A stretch of DNA of 64,000 nt, taken from NCBI GenBank assembly GCA_963969395.1, contig OZ017804.1:806001-870000 (forward strand), given 5' to 3'. The notes under the pieces were generated by a model. The model worked only from the letters and a program-made list of their open reading frames with translations, made no database searches and had not been told where the DNA came from. Source of the stretch: Pseudoscleropodium purum. Taxonomy: Eukaryota > Streptophyta > Bryopsida > Hypnales > Brachytheciaceae. Position numbers and translations under genes: made by a program. Positions 26,300-40,100 of this stretch are shown one piece after another (position 1 is the stretch's first letter; each line of letters begins with the position of its first letter).

Positions 26300-28099
26300 A
26301 CGCATTTTAGTAGAAGGAGGTTCAGTATTACATGGTGTTTTCTGCAACTTTTCTTGTTGTTTTTTGACATTTCAAAGCTATTTTGCAAACACATTGAGTC
26401 AATTCAATGAAATTTTTTTTGACCAATGTGGTTGTATGATGATTCTAAATCACTTTATAGTTTTAAGTTTTTTCATTTGAGTAAGTTTAGAAATCGAATT
26501 TCACCTCCAAATGTGTTTTTAGGAAAATTTCAGCATCTTTTTTTACCACTAAAACATTATAATCTTTCAATCTATTTAGTCAAATGACTCCAAATTTTAT
26601 CTATGTCATCTCCAACATGTTCACTACAAGATTGTATGTTTGAGATTTCTATACCTCAGTGACATTTAAATTTATAGCACTTCAAAAGCAATGATGTTTT
26701 TGAATCCATTTTGACCTTAGGTAGTGAGGGGTTAACAGTATCTTTTGACACCCTATTTGATCTCTAATGACCCAAGTAACCATTTAAGCTACCGTTGCCC
26801 CTCTTTTATAAGTTGTCCATTTTTGAATTTTGAGTTTTTTATAGTAAAAATTATTTCTAAAAAATATATTGCATTGTGAATTCAATGGAAGTAGTTTCAT
26901 CAAATTCCAAGTTAATTCCACCTTGTGGAATTTTTTTAAGTTGAGTGGTGTAGTATTATTTATGGCTCATGTTTTATGGTTCAATTTGGACATAGATTGA
27001 AAAGTCAACCAACCAATGTGATTGTTGCCTACCTCAAAAGAATAGATCCAAGGAGCTCAAGGAGAAGACAAATGTGCCTATTCTTGTCTTTTTACAAACA
27101 CTAGTTTCATTTCAATGACCATTGTGCATTGCAAACTCCACCCAAAATTGTAAAATGACCAAAATGTTGTGAAACTTTAGATTAGCATTCTCAACTCTCT
27201 TATCTTTCATTGAGCGCAAAAATTTCATCATTTCAAAATATATTTACATTGAGATATGCTTCCAAAAGTGGGTTGTTGTGAGAGACACCTATTGTTTTTG
27301 TCTTAAAATGGTCTATTTCAATGAGTATAGTGACTTTTGGAACAATTCTTTTAATGAAATAAAATATGAATAATTTGAAAAGCATAGAAAATAGCATATC
27401 TCTCAAAAAATTCAAACCTAAAAAAAGTTTTTCTTTAAAAGTTATGTACAAAAAAAGGATGATGGAAAATGCCAAGAAAATGGACACTTTTTTGTTTGAT
27501 TTTTAGAAAATAGTAAAAAGAAGCAAAATAAGAATATAAATAAAACCTTTTTCCTAACTTAAATGCATTCCTTCATTTCAATCTTTTTATTCTATAAACT
27601 TCTATTGAAAAATAGTGTACATTGTGTACATGAGGAAGGTGAACACTTTACTACTTTTAAGAAATTTCTTTGTGAACTTGTGTATCTTTATTAAAAGTCC
27701 TTGTATCCCAATTTTGAGCTTCAAATTGTCATTGTTGGGTCAAAAATAGTACTAACCCTTCAAAATGGCCAAAATAGACATCCAATTGGAAGCTATATAA
27801 GAATAATAAACTAATTGAAAAAATAAAATAAAAATTACTCAATGTCTAAGGCTACTACATGTACCTTCATTTCAAATTTCCTATAAGACTAACATATAAT
27901 TCAAAAGTTATGAGCAAACAAGCACATGTCCAAAGCCAAGGGGACAAAAAGAAAGGACAAGTATTTCTTACAATCACCCAAAGGTTCCTCGCTCCAAGAT
28001 TGCACTTATTATGAGCATGAGAGATACATGCTAACTATCTTTTGCGCCATACTGCCTTCTTGTGACCACGACGAAGTTGTCAAAATTCAGTGCGTTCTA
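26300..28099. other. AT-rich intergenic region
   Basis: This stretch downstream of the PHO1-like gene has many short A/T runs. I see no coding exon, RNA gene or clear repeat in it beyond the array ending near 26290. Confidence 0.5.
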
Positions 28100-31000
28100 T
28101 TAGAGGTTATCATGGAATGGTAAGGGAACTGAAAGCTCAGCTCTGTACTTCCCAACATTAGTGAGATGCTCATTTTCAATCCTGCACATGAAAAGAAGCA
28201 CAATCCCTCGTCAACTGCGTAATGCATAAACCTTGCAACTCGTCCAAAACGTCATATCAGAAGAACATACCGACTTGTACGATACAGATTCAAAGTTTGA
28301 CTCAAACCTGAAGAAGACACAATGCCATACGATGCCTAGGTTCTGGGAAGCAGAGTCTTGCACATTGAGCGCCGATGTTTTACAAAAACGAACCACGAGG
28401 GAACAAGAGATTTGCACACTCTACGTTGCCCAGCTAGTGATGGATGATTACCGGAAAAAGTTCCAAATCCCTCTGCGGAGAACCTCCAGACTAGCCACAA
28501 TGACATCAAACGCGTTCTGGTTGAAGCCGTACGACACCTGAACTTTAAGAAGTGAGGCCATCCACGCTACTCTCAACACGGTGTTCGATCCCTGGCAGGA
28601 AGGGGAAAGTGTTAGCAAGTGAAGTCATCATCTACAGACTTAGATCAACATTCCAGATAGGATTCCTCACCATGGCAATGAAGTACAGGGACTTATGCTT
28701 CAAGATGAGCTTGTCTCGCAGCCATTTGTTCTTCGACTTGGAATTCAACAGGCTCCAGTCATGACAGATGTCCCAATAGTTTGAGACGCTGGTAGTAAGA
28801 ACTGAGGCGATTAAATACAGCACCCGCAACGGCAATTCGTATCCAGGCCACTGCCGGTAGTTGGAATATGCTTGCCTTACCGCCACGGCCGTAAACACAG
28901 ACATAAATCTGGCAGCACCCTCCAGCTGTACCCGATCCCCCTCGTCATAATATCTCCTCAAACACTATAAGCATTGAACACAGCTGATTAGTGTGGCTAA
29001 GAACAGAGCAAGCAAATGGTAATCATTGTCACTATCTCCTCAACAAAAAAGGTCCATGACCAACGGTTTCCTTTGTTAAGAATTCGAAAACCAGAAATTG
29101 CAGATGTGAACTTGAAATTCTTCTCTATTGATTCCAAGAGACCTAATCTGTACATGAGAGAATCTAAAAATGGGTAAAAAAATAATAGTTTACCTGAAGA
29201 ATACGCCACCAATATGGGATTAACACCATCACATACCCAAACCCTTGGTAAACGTAATTCTTCTTACATGCTTGGTCACTTTGGGTTAAAAAGTATCCAC
29301 TGCCGTAGTAGCAAACTATAAACTCCAAATTTCTAAATACTAGCAGCTGGCTTGTTAACTGGTCACCTAGGAAGAAATCCGGTAGTTCAACCTGCACCAT
29401 ATCAGATATTAGGGCATGGTCATATTTGCTGAAAAAACTCAGACAGTTATAGATTCACAGTAGCTGAAACAACCTCTACAAGGCATCTCCTTTCCATTGC
29501 AAGGCAATTGTCGAGTTGGAAGACCTTATGCATTCACAGTTCGACCTAAGGACATCAAGAAGAGTCAAAGCGATAGAAGGACTCAGCAACTAAACTGCAA
29601 TAGGCTATGGATGCCGTGCCAACCTTGTAACAGGGAGCGAGAACGAGACGACGAAAGCGGTAAAGGAAAAAGAATCGCGAGGATCTGTAAATAATGTTGA
29701 TCGGAATGAAAGTCACCACTAATGTTGTCTGCACAGGGCCCGAAATAGCAAGCATGTAAATACGTTAGCTCTAAATTCTGATAGTTCGATGCAATGTCAT
29801 AATATAGACCGTTCAAAAACAGCGAAGCTGGCCATCACATACTGTCACATCATAGGTTCCAAGAAACTGTTCAATTCATTGGACATAGCTAGGGTTTGAG
29901 GTGGCAGGCTTTTACCAAGACAAGGATCAAGGGAATGACATCAATAAGCGTGGAGCCTTGGGATGCGCTAGGGGGTGCGACGACCCCGGGAGGAACGGGG
30001 TCGGGATGTGTCAACAATGTGACCGCAATGTGAATATTCATGCCTCCCAGCAAGAGGGTTGTAAATGCAGTGCTCACAAGCAAGACCTCTCGGTGTCTGA
30101 GCTCTGTGCCGGGAGAAAATAGGAAAATGAATGGATAATTTATTCGCGTCCGTTGCCATGCGAACAGGTTGAAGGCGTACATGTAAAGATGCAGTGCTAC
30201 CAAGATAAGTGTACTGCAGTGATCACCAAACATATCAGCTTCTGAACAAATGCACATGAATACCTTGGTCGATCTTGACTCATTGTCCCCAATTAGTGAG
30301 ATCGGAAACGGTCAAGCTTGAAGCACTAACCTGAGCACGGGGAACACCGTATCTAAGTAAGCCGTGCCTCCACCCCTATCCAGCGCCAGTGGATTGGAGA
30401 CTAAGAAGAAAAAGGAAATGAAGAGAGCGATTGACCAGCCCGTGAAGAGGCCTGATAGTTGCAACCATTTGTTGAACGAAATATTAGCACAGTGTGTTCC
30501 AAACTTTGAAATAATCGAAATAGCTAGAAATACAAAGTAATGAAAAAGTTTATTTGGGAAAAGAAACTTGTTAGCAACATTTGTATTGTTCTCAATGCTT
30601 TTGTAGTTCACCTATGAAGAAAGTTATCCAGTGAGTTCCCTGTCGTCGAACTGGCCGCAGTTGGATCATGGCCTTCTTGCGCTCTCCATCAGCAAAATAT
30701 TTCGTGTACATATCCTCCACCTTGATTGCTAATTTATGAATCTGCGTGATCATCAAGGAGATAATTCTGAGAACATTACATCCAGGGAGAATTTTGTCGA
30801 ATTTTTCAGATGCCTTAACTTCCTCTTTTGAACATTACGTGTTGCTTCGATGTTACAATCTGTGTATCCAGCAGATTCACCTTCTTTGAAATGACAAAGG
30901 ATGAATATTCGACTTCCTTCATATAGATCGGCGCGAGGTGCCGCCCTGTGACCTTATCATACTTCTTTGTGATCTTAGCAAAGGCTGTAATGTTCACAGA

Positions 31001-32578
31001 CCTACAAGAGCAAGTGTCTGAATCAACTTCTTTGCAACATAGATAGGGGACAATCCGCGGTCGACTGGCAGCACAATAACGTATGTGACCAATCCAAAGG
31101 CTGCAATCATGTAGGCGCAACAAAATTCAAATGTAAGCGTGTTGCCTGTGCCAGCCTGAAATACCTGAAACTAGAGAGAAAGTTGAGGCTTCTGTAAAAA
31201 TCTACAAATGCCCTTTGCAACATCTTCTTAGCATTGTCCAACTCCATCTGAGAGTATGTCTTCTGATTTTCAATGTCATCTTTTCCCGGGACAAGCTCCA
31301 CCACCTTTTTCTCAGCCTCAACGGTCACGGGTACCTTCTTCATAGCCGACCTTAACTTGACAGAGGCGGCGCTTTCCCGCTTGAGGTGATCATGTTCACG
31401 GTATCCCGATTTCAACTTCTTTGATTGAGTCTCTTCAATGTAATCCTGAATGGTGTCGTCAATTTCGTCCTCGTCATCACAGTTCGCAGATCCTGCAGCG
31501 CTCATTAGAAATGGCTTTGGTTTCTCCATACCTTCCCGAGTGAGAGGAAGCTCAACCGACAAGTCCTTCGGGTCTGCAATCGACGAAGGTAAGATTGGCA
31601 GCGAAAATCATTCCTTGAAGCGTCACATAGATTTACGCATTAGTACTAAAATACAGGAATTAGTTAATCACCATCACTGATCAAGAAATTATCAAGTAGC
31701 AATTTACTTTGCAAATGATCAGCAGCCATGGGAGCCCCCGTGTCTTTCGTCACATAGTCCAAATGCGATTCCCAAATGGGAATATTCTGACGAGCGATCG
31801 CCTCTTGCGAGTTGATCCAGGCGAGCATCTGCTTCTCCAGATCACCTGCACGAGCGATGTTTTCCGCCTCCTTCTCCTCGTAGAACTTGTTCACTTTCGT
31901 CAGCTGTGCGTCAAGGCGAGCGAAGAAGGTTCGGTCTTGCGGAGACCGTGAAAGCGGCTCTTTTAGCTCTGTCACGTACGTCTCTCCATTCTCCGCCCTG
32001 ATCTTGTTTACCTAATGATACATCGGGGAACTCATCAATGTCAGAATTAATTAAATTTTCAGAGGATTTTGCAACACCGTCAAATCGGTGGCAATATGCT
32101 AAGACATACCAGCACTAACTGCACTCCAAATGAACTAGTATTGCACTTCAGCTGCGTACAATCGAACAATATAAGTCTCTTCTGGCGAATATCTTTAAGT
32201 CGTCGAATATCTCGTGTTTCACAAATCGATTTCGGTAGAGGCTGCCAGACTACGAACCACAATCATGGTATCATTCTGTAACGCCTTATATGGGGAAGAA
32301 GGCATGTAATTGGGTCGCCTTGGCGAAATTGCGTGGGAGATGGTCCGAGTGAGAGTCCGAGTGAGAGTCTTGGTGAGGTTGGCCACCCGTCTGGCCGGCT
32401 CCATGGATGCAACGGATTGCAGGAGCCCCAGGGACTTCCCGGAGCGCGTGTACGTCGCTCCCATTGTGCGATGCTGGTGGATGCGTTTCAAGTCGCTCTT
32501 CAGCTCGGCATAATCGCAATACTTCTCCTGCCATTCTGGCACGAACTGACTCCGGAGCTCTTTTTCAAATTTCACCAT
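28100..32578 (-). CDS. PHO1: PHO1-family phosphate exporter (SPX-EXS)
   Basis: Twelve minus-strand exons join in phase: 32578-32258, 32011-31672, 31573-31165, 31001-30857, 30741-30612, 30451-30331, 30213-29916, 29728-29624, 29391-29194, 28964-28671, 28591-28452 and 28181-28100. They total 2,583 nt, or 860 residues; Arabidopsis PHO1 is about 780. The SPX domain opens [20 protein letters not shown] and closes with its lysine-rich helix ([11 protein letters not shown]), the usual inositol-pyrophosphate sensor surface. Several membrane segments follow, including [18 protein letters not shown]. The EXS domain carries [40 protein letters not shown] and the terminal [20 protein letters not shown]. 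The protein should export phosphate across the plasma membrane or endomembranes under SPX control. A long basic, Thr/Arg-rich insert lies in exon 1. Exon 1 uses a weak donor (GTTCGT), the least certain border. The symbol marks the family, not a specific orthologue. Confidence 0.93.
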
Positions 32579-35500
32579 TGCAACCGCGGGGTCAAGCTTC
32601 TACCAAATGTCCCGAACCCTTCCTTCAACTAATGAGCTTGTGATAGAGCAAAATTTGACAGCATCCAAGAGCGCCATTGCCGCATGATATTATAATAGAC
32701 ACAATCCATGCATAGAATGGAAGAAAGCCTCGTCATGTCGAACAAGGTCAGCTTGCAAGGGATGTCCACTCAAGGTTGCACATGCCTGGTAGGTCAGTGC
32801 AAATTGTCCATGAAACCTCTCGGTCATAGCAGGGCCAGGCTGACGCTTGAACTACAGTAGGCGGCTGGGTAAATAGTATTTGCGGACGCAAGGGAGAACT
32901 GGCGCTGTTTCCAAGGTCGTAGCATGTTTTTGCTTCAAATCTCTAGTTTCGCTGGTTGGGAAGATTGGCAAATCTGCATTTGAAAACTAGACTGCAAGTT
33001 TGAATAACTTCATTTGATTCACTGGGAATATCAAACTATTATCTCTATCCACATAGCAGTGGTGAGGAATGGTTCAAACAATCAAAAGTTACGCAGGCAA
33101 ATGAAAATTAAACGCGTTAAAAAGCAGTATTGACATGTTGGGCCCCATCTCATTCTTTTAAGGTAATATGATGCCCATCTACACACTTTCACAACAAACT
33201 GGCCTTTAGTAGGACACTAGAATGCTTTATTCTAGAATACTATAATTCTTGAATTAATGACGCAGAATGCTGACCCACAAGAAATATGGTACGAACATAG
33301 AACCTGGAATCTGTTCAATGTTTTCAAAGTTTTTCAGTCATACAATACTCTTAAGCATGAATGTTTCACAGATGCCTGAAGACTTGATTGACCACGTTTC
33401 GTTTTACATGAGTTTCGAAAGGACTCAGAGCATCTCTGGTGGCCCGGTCCGGCAAACAGGGATGCTGGCCGGGGTGAAATGCTAGTGGTACTGCGAAAGA
33501 TATGCTTTCATGACGGCATCGTGGCCAGAAGGCAATGAGAAACTGCTTCCGAAAGTTCAACGAGAACTTCCGCATGGAGACAACAAACATGAAGATTGAC
33601 ATGGCGTTCACACTTACTCACAAGCGCTCGAGTTGATAATCCTCTTTTAGCAAACCCCAACTTTAGCGTCTTGCAATCGGGTTTTCCTGTTAATGTTGAA
33701 CAAATTTTGTGCGCCCCAAATGCGGAGCCGAGTCCTTAGACTGTGAGGTCCACTTCAGGAGGGGAAGGAGAGTCCGAACTCAGTAGCAAGGCAGCTCATT
33801 CCTGCAGCTGGTGGTTGTGTGCATAAGTGAAGTCCCTGCAGCGGTTTAGGGATTGAATTTTTAGGTTTTAAAGCAATGTCCCTGAGATCACTACTCTAGG
33901 GTATTGCCAGTCGTCTTAGGATTTAATTCGAACGAGGCAGCCTGATGACTTTCAATCGATAGTTGGAAAAGTGTTTTAGGAATTCTGTCGACCGTGTTCA
34001 TCGTATCATGTTTTCGTGAAGCAACAAATTCTGGCATGCTTGCATTCCTCTGTGACCGCATGACTCCTGTGGCTCATTCGATTTTTTGTACCTAGTCAAT
34101 TTGACGCTTGAATTTTGTAGAGTCAAACAAATCGATTGCTTGGGTGCTTAACATTCAATTCTGAAATACTACGTATGTCCTTAATCGACATTCCGAAGTT
34201 TTAGCCTCTTGAATCAGGAAATAACGTAAGGTACCAGAAAATGAGCACCAAAACTGTCTAGACAGTTCCCGACACAATGTACTTAGAAATTGCCATTCTG
34301 GCGACTTGATTAAAAAATTCTTACAAGTTTAGAGAGCTCTAAAAACTAAAACGACGACATTCAAAATAACTGGACTCACTGTGATTGTCACCACAAACAA
34401 ATTCGAGTGGATCAGTATTTGTCCTAATTCGAAGTGGATCAACTTGAATGCGGAACCTACCCTGAAACACTCTTCAAGCTTCAGAATGATACACTGCTGT
34501 GAGGATCAATGTGGATAGACAAGAGCATACAAGCTCTGGATGGTAAGGTGGGAAGATGGGGAGATGCCAGACAGCCAGAGTGAACATCACAGAAAACTGG
34601 GAAGTTCCACGAGCCGGGTATGAGAGGTGCACCGTGAAGGGCAGCTTGCCAAACCTTTGTCCGGTCAATGAAGCTGGGATGAGACGGGGCCAGGCCGCTA
34701 ACTTAGAATTGCTCAAAGTGGGCACATACGTTATCGTCTCCCAAGCTACTTTAGTAAGCCTAATAAAGTGCATTTAGAGGTCTAGCCAAAAAAAAATTTA
34801 TTGAATAGGAGATCTGCACTCTATGGCGATGCTACAAGGTAAAATAGAGTCTAAAAATATTTTTTATAGAGTAGCTTGACTTATGAGTATGTGTAAATGA
34901 AATTATTTGTTGGTCAAGAGGATTGACTCATTTCTGAATGTGTAAATGCCCTATTAGAGAAGCCGTGGAGTCCCACAAATCTTCATTTTTCTCCGAGCTG
35001 AATTTACTGATTCCCGGACCCGCGAAAACACCGGATACCAGAGCAGATGCAGTGCTGCTGAGGCGAAGTTTTCTTCTCCGAATATCATGCCCCTGGTGTT
35101 TCCCTGTCCCTGGGGCCTAAATGGCGGACCGCTGGCAATGCTCTAAGAAGCGATCGTGAACAGGACTTTAGGAGACACGCCCCTACACAAGATTCTACTG
35201 CATTCCGAATTATGATTCCCAATAATTTACCATATATCGGCATAGAGTATTAACGTATTTACATCTTTGGCTCACAAAATGTGAACATTCTAATGCTCTT
35301 CAGCTGATACGTGTAAGCATCCACCAGGAGTGATCTCTGCGTGCATGACCATTAAAAACAAACCAATATAATGATCTCACCTAAAATTCTCAAACCGCCG
35401 GCACCTTCCGCGTGATGAATTGGTCGGGTTATGATTCAGTCTTCATTGCAATCATCACCATCCAATCTTAACATTTCAGGAATTTGTATGGGTGAGTTAT

Positions 35501-35876
35501 AACTTTATCATTTACAAGTGTACGCAGTGATTGGCATTGACTACTGAACAGTTCTGAGACGGTTTTGAAGTAAACTTCAAGAGTTTAAGATTTAGGTACA
35601 GCTTCCACAGATGCACATGTAAAAATATACTCAGAATTGAAAACCCATCACGTGACAAACGACAGATTTCAAGAGGATAAACCATCACTTAAATTACATA
35701 GTCTCATAATGGTACATTTCGGTCCCACCGAAGACAAAACTCTGCGTGAAATCAAGACTAATCTATTTACACGTCTCTTGCTCATTTCACTGCGCCATTC
35801 AACATCAAGCTTCCCCGAGAAAGCTCTTGAATGGCTATATACAAGTCGCCACACATTAGAGTTGGAAGTTCTAATT
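32579..35876. other. Intergenic region upstream of PHO1-like gene
   Basis: This stretch has near-normal base composition but no exon chain I can support. Open frames at 33267-33611 and 34474-34777 occur on both strands with no recognisable motif, so they look like chance. It should hold the PHO1-like promoter; I found no exact PHR1-type GNATATNC site in the parts I checked. Confidence 0.45.
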
Positions 35877-36484
35877 TCATGTGTGACGAGCCATAGCCAT
35901 AGCACGGCGCTCGCGGACTAGTGCACGCTTCCTAGCGGCGTTGTCAGTTGCTCTGGCAACTTTCTGCCTCCTCCTCTCTGCACAAATGCAAGAAACAGTT
36001 CGCCAACTGTCAGAATGAAACAATCTTCCCTGACGTATGCCAAACCTGATAACTTAGTGCAAAAACATCACAAGTGGACTCGAACGCCTAAAATAGAAGA
36101 GGCGCTCATTACTCGGGAACAACACCCCAAGAAATTCATCCCAAAAGAGAAATTTTACCGACTGCTTCCGCGGTCAGGCAATTACTGGATTCCAAACATG
36201 TCATTGTTTATCATACCTGTAGCAGCAGCCTTCATACTGTTGACACTTTCAGTTGCAGCTACTCGTTTGACAGGGTGCGTTGGATGCTGCAGTCGGTAAA
36301 ACTTGAGCATGATGTTGGCACGGAGGTGCGTCATCTTCTCGGACATTTTAGCGCCTGCAATGCTAAACTTTCGGCCAGTATTAGCCCTCATGTCTGCAAA
36401 TTTCACAGCAGGGCTAACCTTGTTTTTGGCGACGGCGCCTGCCGCGTTGTGTTTGCGACCAGTTGCTGTCTTTGTCCTCGCCAT
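35877..36484 (-). CDS. Small basic MART-family protein, copy A
   Basis: Two exons, 36484-36217 and 35977-35877, join at a phase-1 GT/AG intron of 239 nt and give 122 residues. I do not recognise the family. The protein is very rich in Lys, Arg and Ala and has no acidic domain, membrane segment or signal peptide. It starts MARTKTATGRK, resembling the histone H3 tail start (ARTKQTARK). A conserved core follows (KVSPAVKFADM, then AGAKMSEKMTH, then HPVKRVAATES). Exon 2 encodes an Arg-rich helix (ERRRQKVARATDNAARKRA) ending RHT. Nuclear or nucleic-acid-binding function is inference from charge only. The paralogue at 42541 shares the intron site, phase and most residues, which strongly supports this model. 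A possible 5' UTR acceptor (TTCAG) lies shortly upstream of the ATG. Confidence 0.85.
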
Positions 36485-37199
36485 CCTTCAAGCCAAGGAT
36501 GTATGTAACGACACCTGAAGGAATCATAACCATAATCACCAAATTACCAGGTCAGAGAGATTCTCCTTTTCTTAAAAACGCACTTCCACAGTCTCTAATC
36601 ATACGAAAATTGCGCCACCGAAATTAAATTCGCGAGTGCAATGGCTACCATGTGTAGAAGCAATATCGAACAAGCAAAACCCAAGGAAAAGAAACAAGGC
36701 ACGCGCAAGTGCAACAAAAACACAGCAACACCACTATCCACAAACTCGAGACATCTATTACCGACTCCCACAGTTTCCACAACATGACAAGAGAACTAAA
36801 ACTAATATAAGAACCCAATAGACAGGATACACATATACACGTACGATAAACATTAAAAAACTGCAATTAAAGATTAAAATCGTTGGAAAGGAGCTGAATG
36901 TGATTCTACCCACCTCAGGACAACGTATGCCTGACGGAGAGACTGCAGTGCAAGAGTCGGGAAATGCAGACGAGAAAGAGCGAATGCAGTGACGAGCTTC
37001 GAAATCGGACTTGCAAGGGACTGTCCCGCGAGAGCCTTATGAATGCCTGCGGTGGGCATCAGATGCTGTGACAGGTGCCCTTTCCTGGGTGGCTCATGAC
37101 CCCGGATGGCAGTTCCTGTCAGCTGACACAAGACGGTTACCTCCAGGTGGCCGGGTTCTTGGAACGCGTGGCGTGAGGGGATGCTCTTAGGGTTACAGT

Positions 37200-40100
37200 G
37201 CCAAAATATCCGAGGCTCGGCCGTCGCTTGGCAGTTCAGCTGGTCATTCAGTTGTTGGCAGCTGGGAATTGTGCAGACTCTAGAAAAATCGGCGACGACT
37301 GTGAAGACTGAAGACCTCGGGCACTGGCCTTGATGCTCGATTGCTAAGCTTAGAACTAGTCAGTTCATGCGAAAGGTGATGCTCAGGTTCCTTACCAGGT
37401 TGGGACAAGTGGACAAAGTGAATTTTTAAGAACATTATTAGAGACTTTTTCAGTTCTCTCTATCATGCATGAGAATAGTTAGGGTACCGTACACGAAAAA
37501 GCAGTCCAGTACTGTACTGTATTGTACGTCTTACGCAGCATGTACTGTATTGTAATTTTGTTGAGGTCTTGAGCAGGGTTTTCAATCTAAGCGATTTTTT
37601 GCTGAAAAGCAATGATTTTTTTTCCACCGGGAATCTTGAGCGAAATATTCTCACTTTTCAAATTTGCTACCCAAGTTTTTTTAGTGTATTGCTCTATTTT
37701 GGATGAATGTACATTGTTTTGGATGAACAAATGAAATTTCATCCATAAATTACAAGATTCATCCATTTCATCAATGTAAATAGCTTCCTCCTTGTAGTGA
37801 TTATCACTTTCTACACTGCTTGTAATAAAATGGAAAAAAAAAAATTGGTCTTGAAAATCCTTTAGGGAGGAGTCACAATCAGGGGGGCTTTTTTCTTTTT
37901 TCACATAGTTCTTTATTTTATATGTTTTTAAGTTTCACTAAGAAAATGTAATTCCAGTAATCTATTTTTCACTCCATATTTATTTTTTTCTAAATTATTA
38001 AAATTTGTATTTTTGTGACACTTTGAAGAGAGCATCTTGAAAGCTCAAAATACACCACTTTTGAACTTCTTCTATTGAATCCTCTTTTATGCTAGCTAAG
38101 TACATGAATTACAACATCATGTTTGTCACTATTATTTTCAATTTTCTAAAAAATAATTCATACTTTTTTTTTAAATTTGTAATTGTTATGATTTTTATGC
38201 ATTATTATTTTTTAAATCTTATAAAATTTGATTTAATATTTTTTAATTATTAAAAAATTAAAATTAAAATTTAGGCATATATTACTACATATGAAAAATA
38301 TCAAATTTTTGGAGTGTATATTTTAATGTAAAAATAAAATAAAATTTGACCAAGCCCAAACATGAAATGTCCCTTAAAGATTTACCAATTAGCAAAAGTG
38401 CATATATGACTTTGGTGTGATTTAGTTAAAAGGCCCTTAGTAAGCAAATGTAGGTTTCAATGAGTTCAAGGAGACTTTCATTGTTCTAAAGATTGAGTAA
38501 CACTCTTCAACAAATCTATTAAACCTAAAGGCCAAGTAACCACTATGCACTTGCCATGATGATATTCTTTGCAAGTTGGCGGAGAAAGTTCCTAAATTGT
38601 GATTCTCTCTCTCTCTATTGTAACGTGTATTGAATCATCCCCTTGATTTTTTATCCAATTATAGGGAGCATTGAACAAAGTCAATATAAGTAGACTTACA
38701 ATGATTCCAATCCAATTGCAACCCTATATTTGTGTCCAATTTCTCGTATAAATCATCTAGCATTATTAAATAGGGAAAGAGAGATCCTTTTACAATGCCA
38801 TGCATTATAACAAGAATAATTTGTAGTAATTTTGACCTACAATTTGTGGACAAGCTTGCATTCAAGGCTTTCTAAGCAAAAAAGGGGCTTTGATTCATAA
38901 AAAGAAAAAGGTCCCATATTTTGAAGTTCTATAATGTTAAGTCCTCCTAAGTGTTCCTATCTAAAGTTCATATTTTGAATGATGAACAGATTGCTTCATG
39001 ATAATGTTTTGTCCAAACAACTTCTCATTCATCCCAAGTAATCTTGAAATCTTCAAAAATAAACTCCATTTAGAATTAATTCAATGAATTTGAAGTATAT
39101 ATATATACACACACACACAAACATAATAATAAAAATACACAAACATTCAAAAAGCATAATCAAGTATGAAAGGGTTATTGTTCTAGAAATTGCACTCAAG
39201 TTTGCATGATTTATTTATAGCTTAGTTTAGAATGAAGGCAACTTCAATTAGTGTGACATGACTCTTGCCTAAAATGTACATCTATTATTCATAAAAATCT
39301 TGGGTTGATATTTAATGCATCCAAGTATAGTACTTTCAAAATTTGTAATAATGCAATGTCCAAAAAATGTATTCTAAAATCATCAAAAATATTCATCTAA
39401 CTACCAACAAGATTCAACAAAAAAACAAGTTCGAAAATAGGATCATACTCAAATCTTTATCAAGCTAACCTCACATGTTACTATTTTAGTATAGATCAAA
39501 ATTGGCTAAGAGGTTTGAAACTGGGTTGGAAAATGTCACTATTTGAGTTTGATAAACATGAGATAAATACTATTCTGTAGTAAATACAATTATTGGCAAA
39601 AGATTCATTCATTATTCCAAGGTCTTAAGAGACACTTTTGGATTTTCATTGCAATTACACATACACTAAGGAATAGAGGCACATTAGCATCCAAAAGGAC
39701 AAAAATAGTCCCTCTATAAGAACAAGGAAAAAAAAGCTATTTGTTTGTTTTTACCTAACTTATAATATGTCTTTTTTTGAAAGTGAGTTGACCAAAATAC
39801 ATATGGAGTGCTTCTTGATTTTTTGTTGCTTTGTAAATTTTTTTGGTAAATCCAATAAGTCTAAGTATGTGCAATGACAAAAGTCACCACAATGCCACAA
39901 TGGATCATCCAACTTTAGTATTTTGTTCAACCTATTGAGGTGGGAGACCAATTCAATATTTTTTTGTAGCAATTGAAATCAATTCCATGTGCGCCCCATT
40001 GGTTGACATGATTTTTGATTGAGAAGCATTAAAAATTTTCAAACCAATTCCATGTTTGGCCTTCCTTATGCTCAATTACAATAATAGTCATGAAGCATTT

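Noticed and set aside
32579..33600. PHR1-binding (P1BS, GNATATNC) sites upstream of the PHO1-like gene
   Set aside because: The near matches, such as those at about 33,026 and 33,497, fail at a fixed position of the palindrome.
33267..34777. Open frames in the PHO1 upstream region
   Set aside because: They open on both strands, are short, and show no family resemblance or splice signals that extend them.
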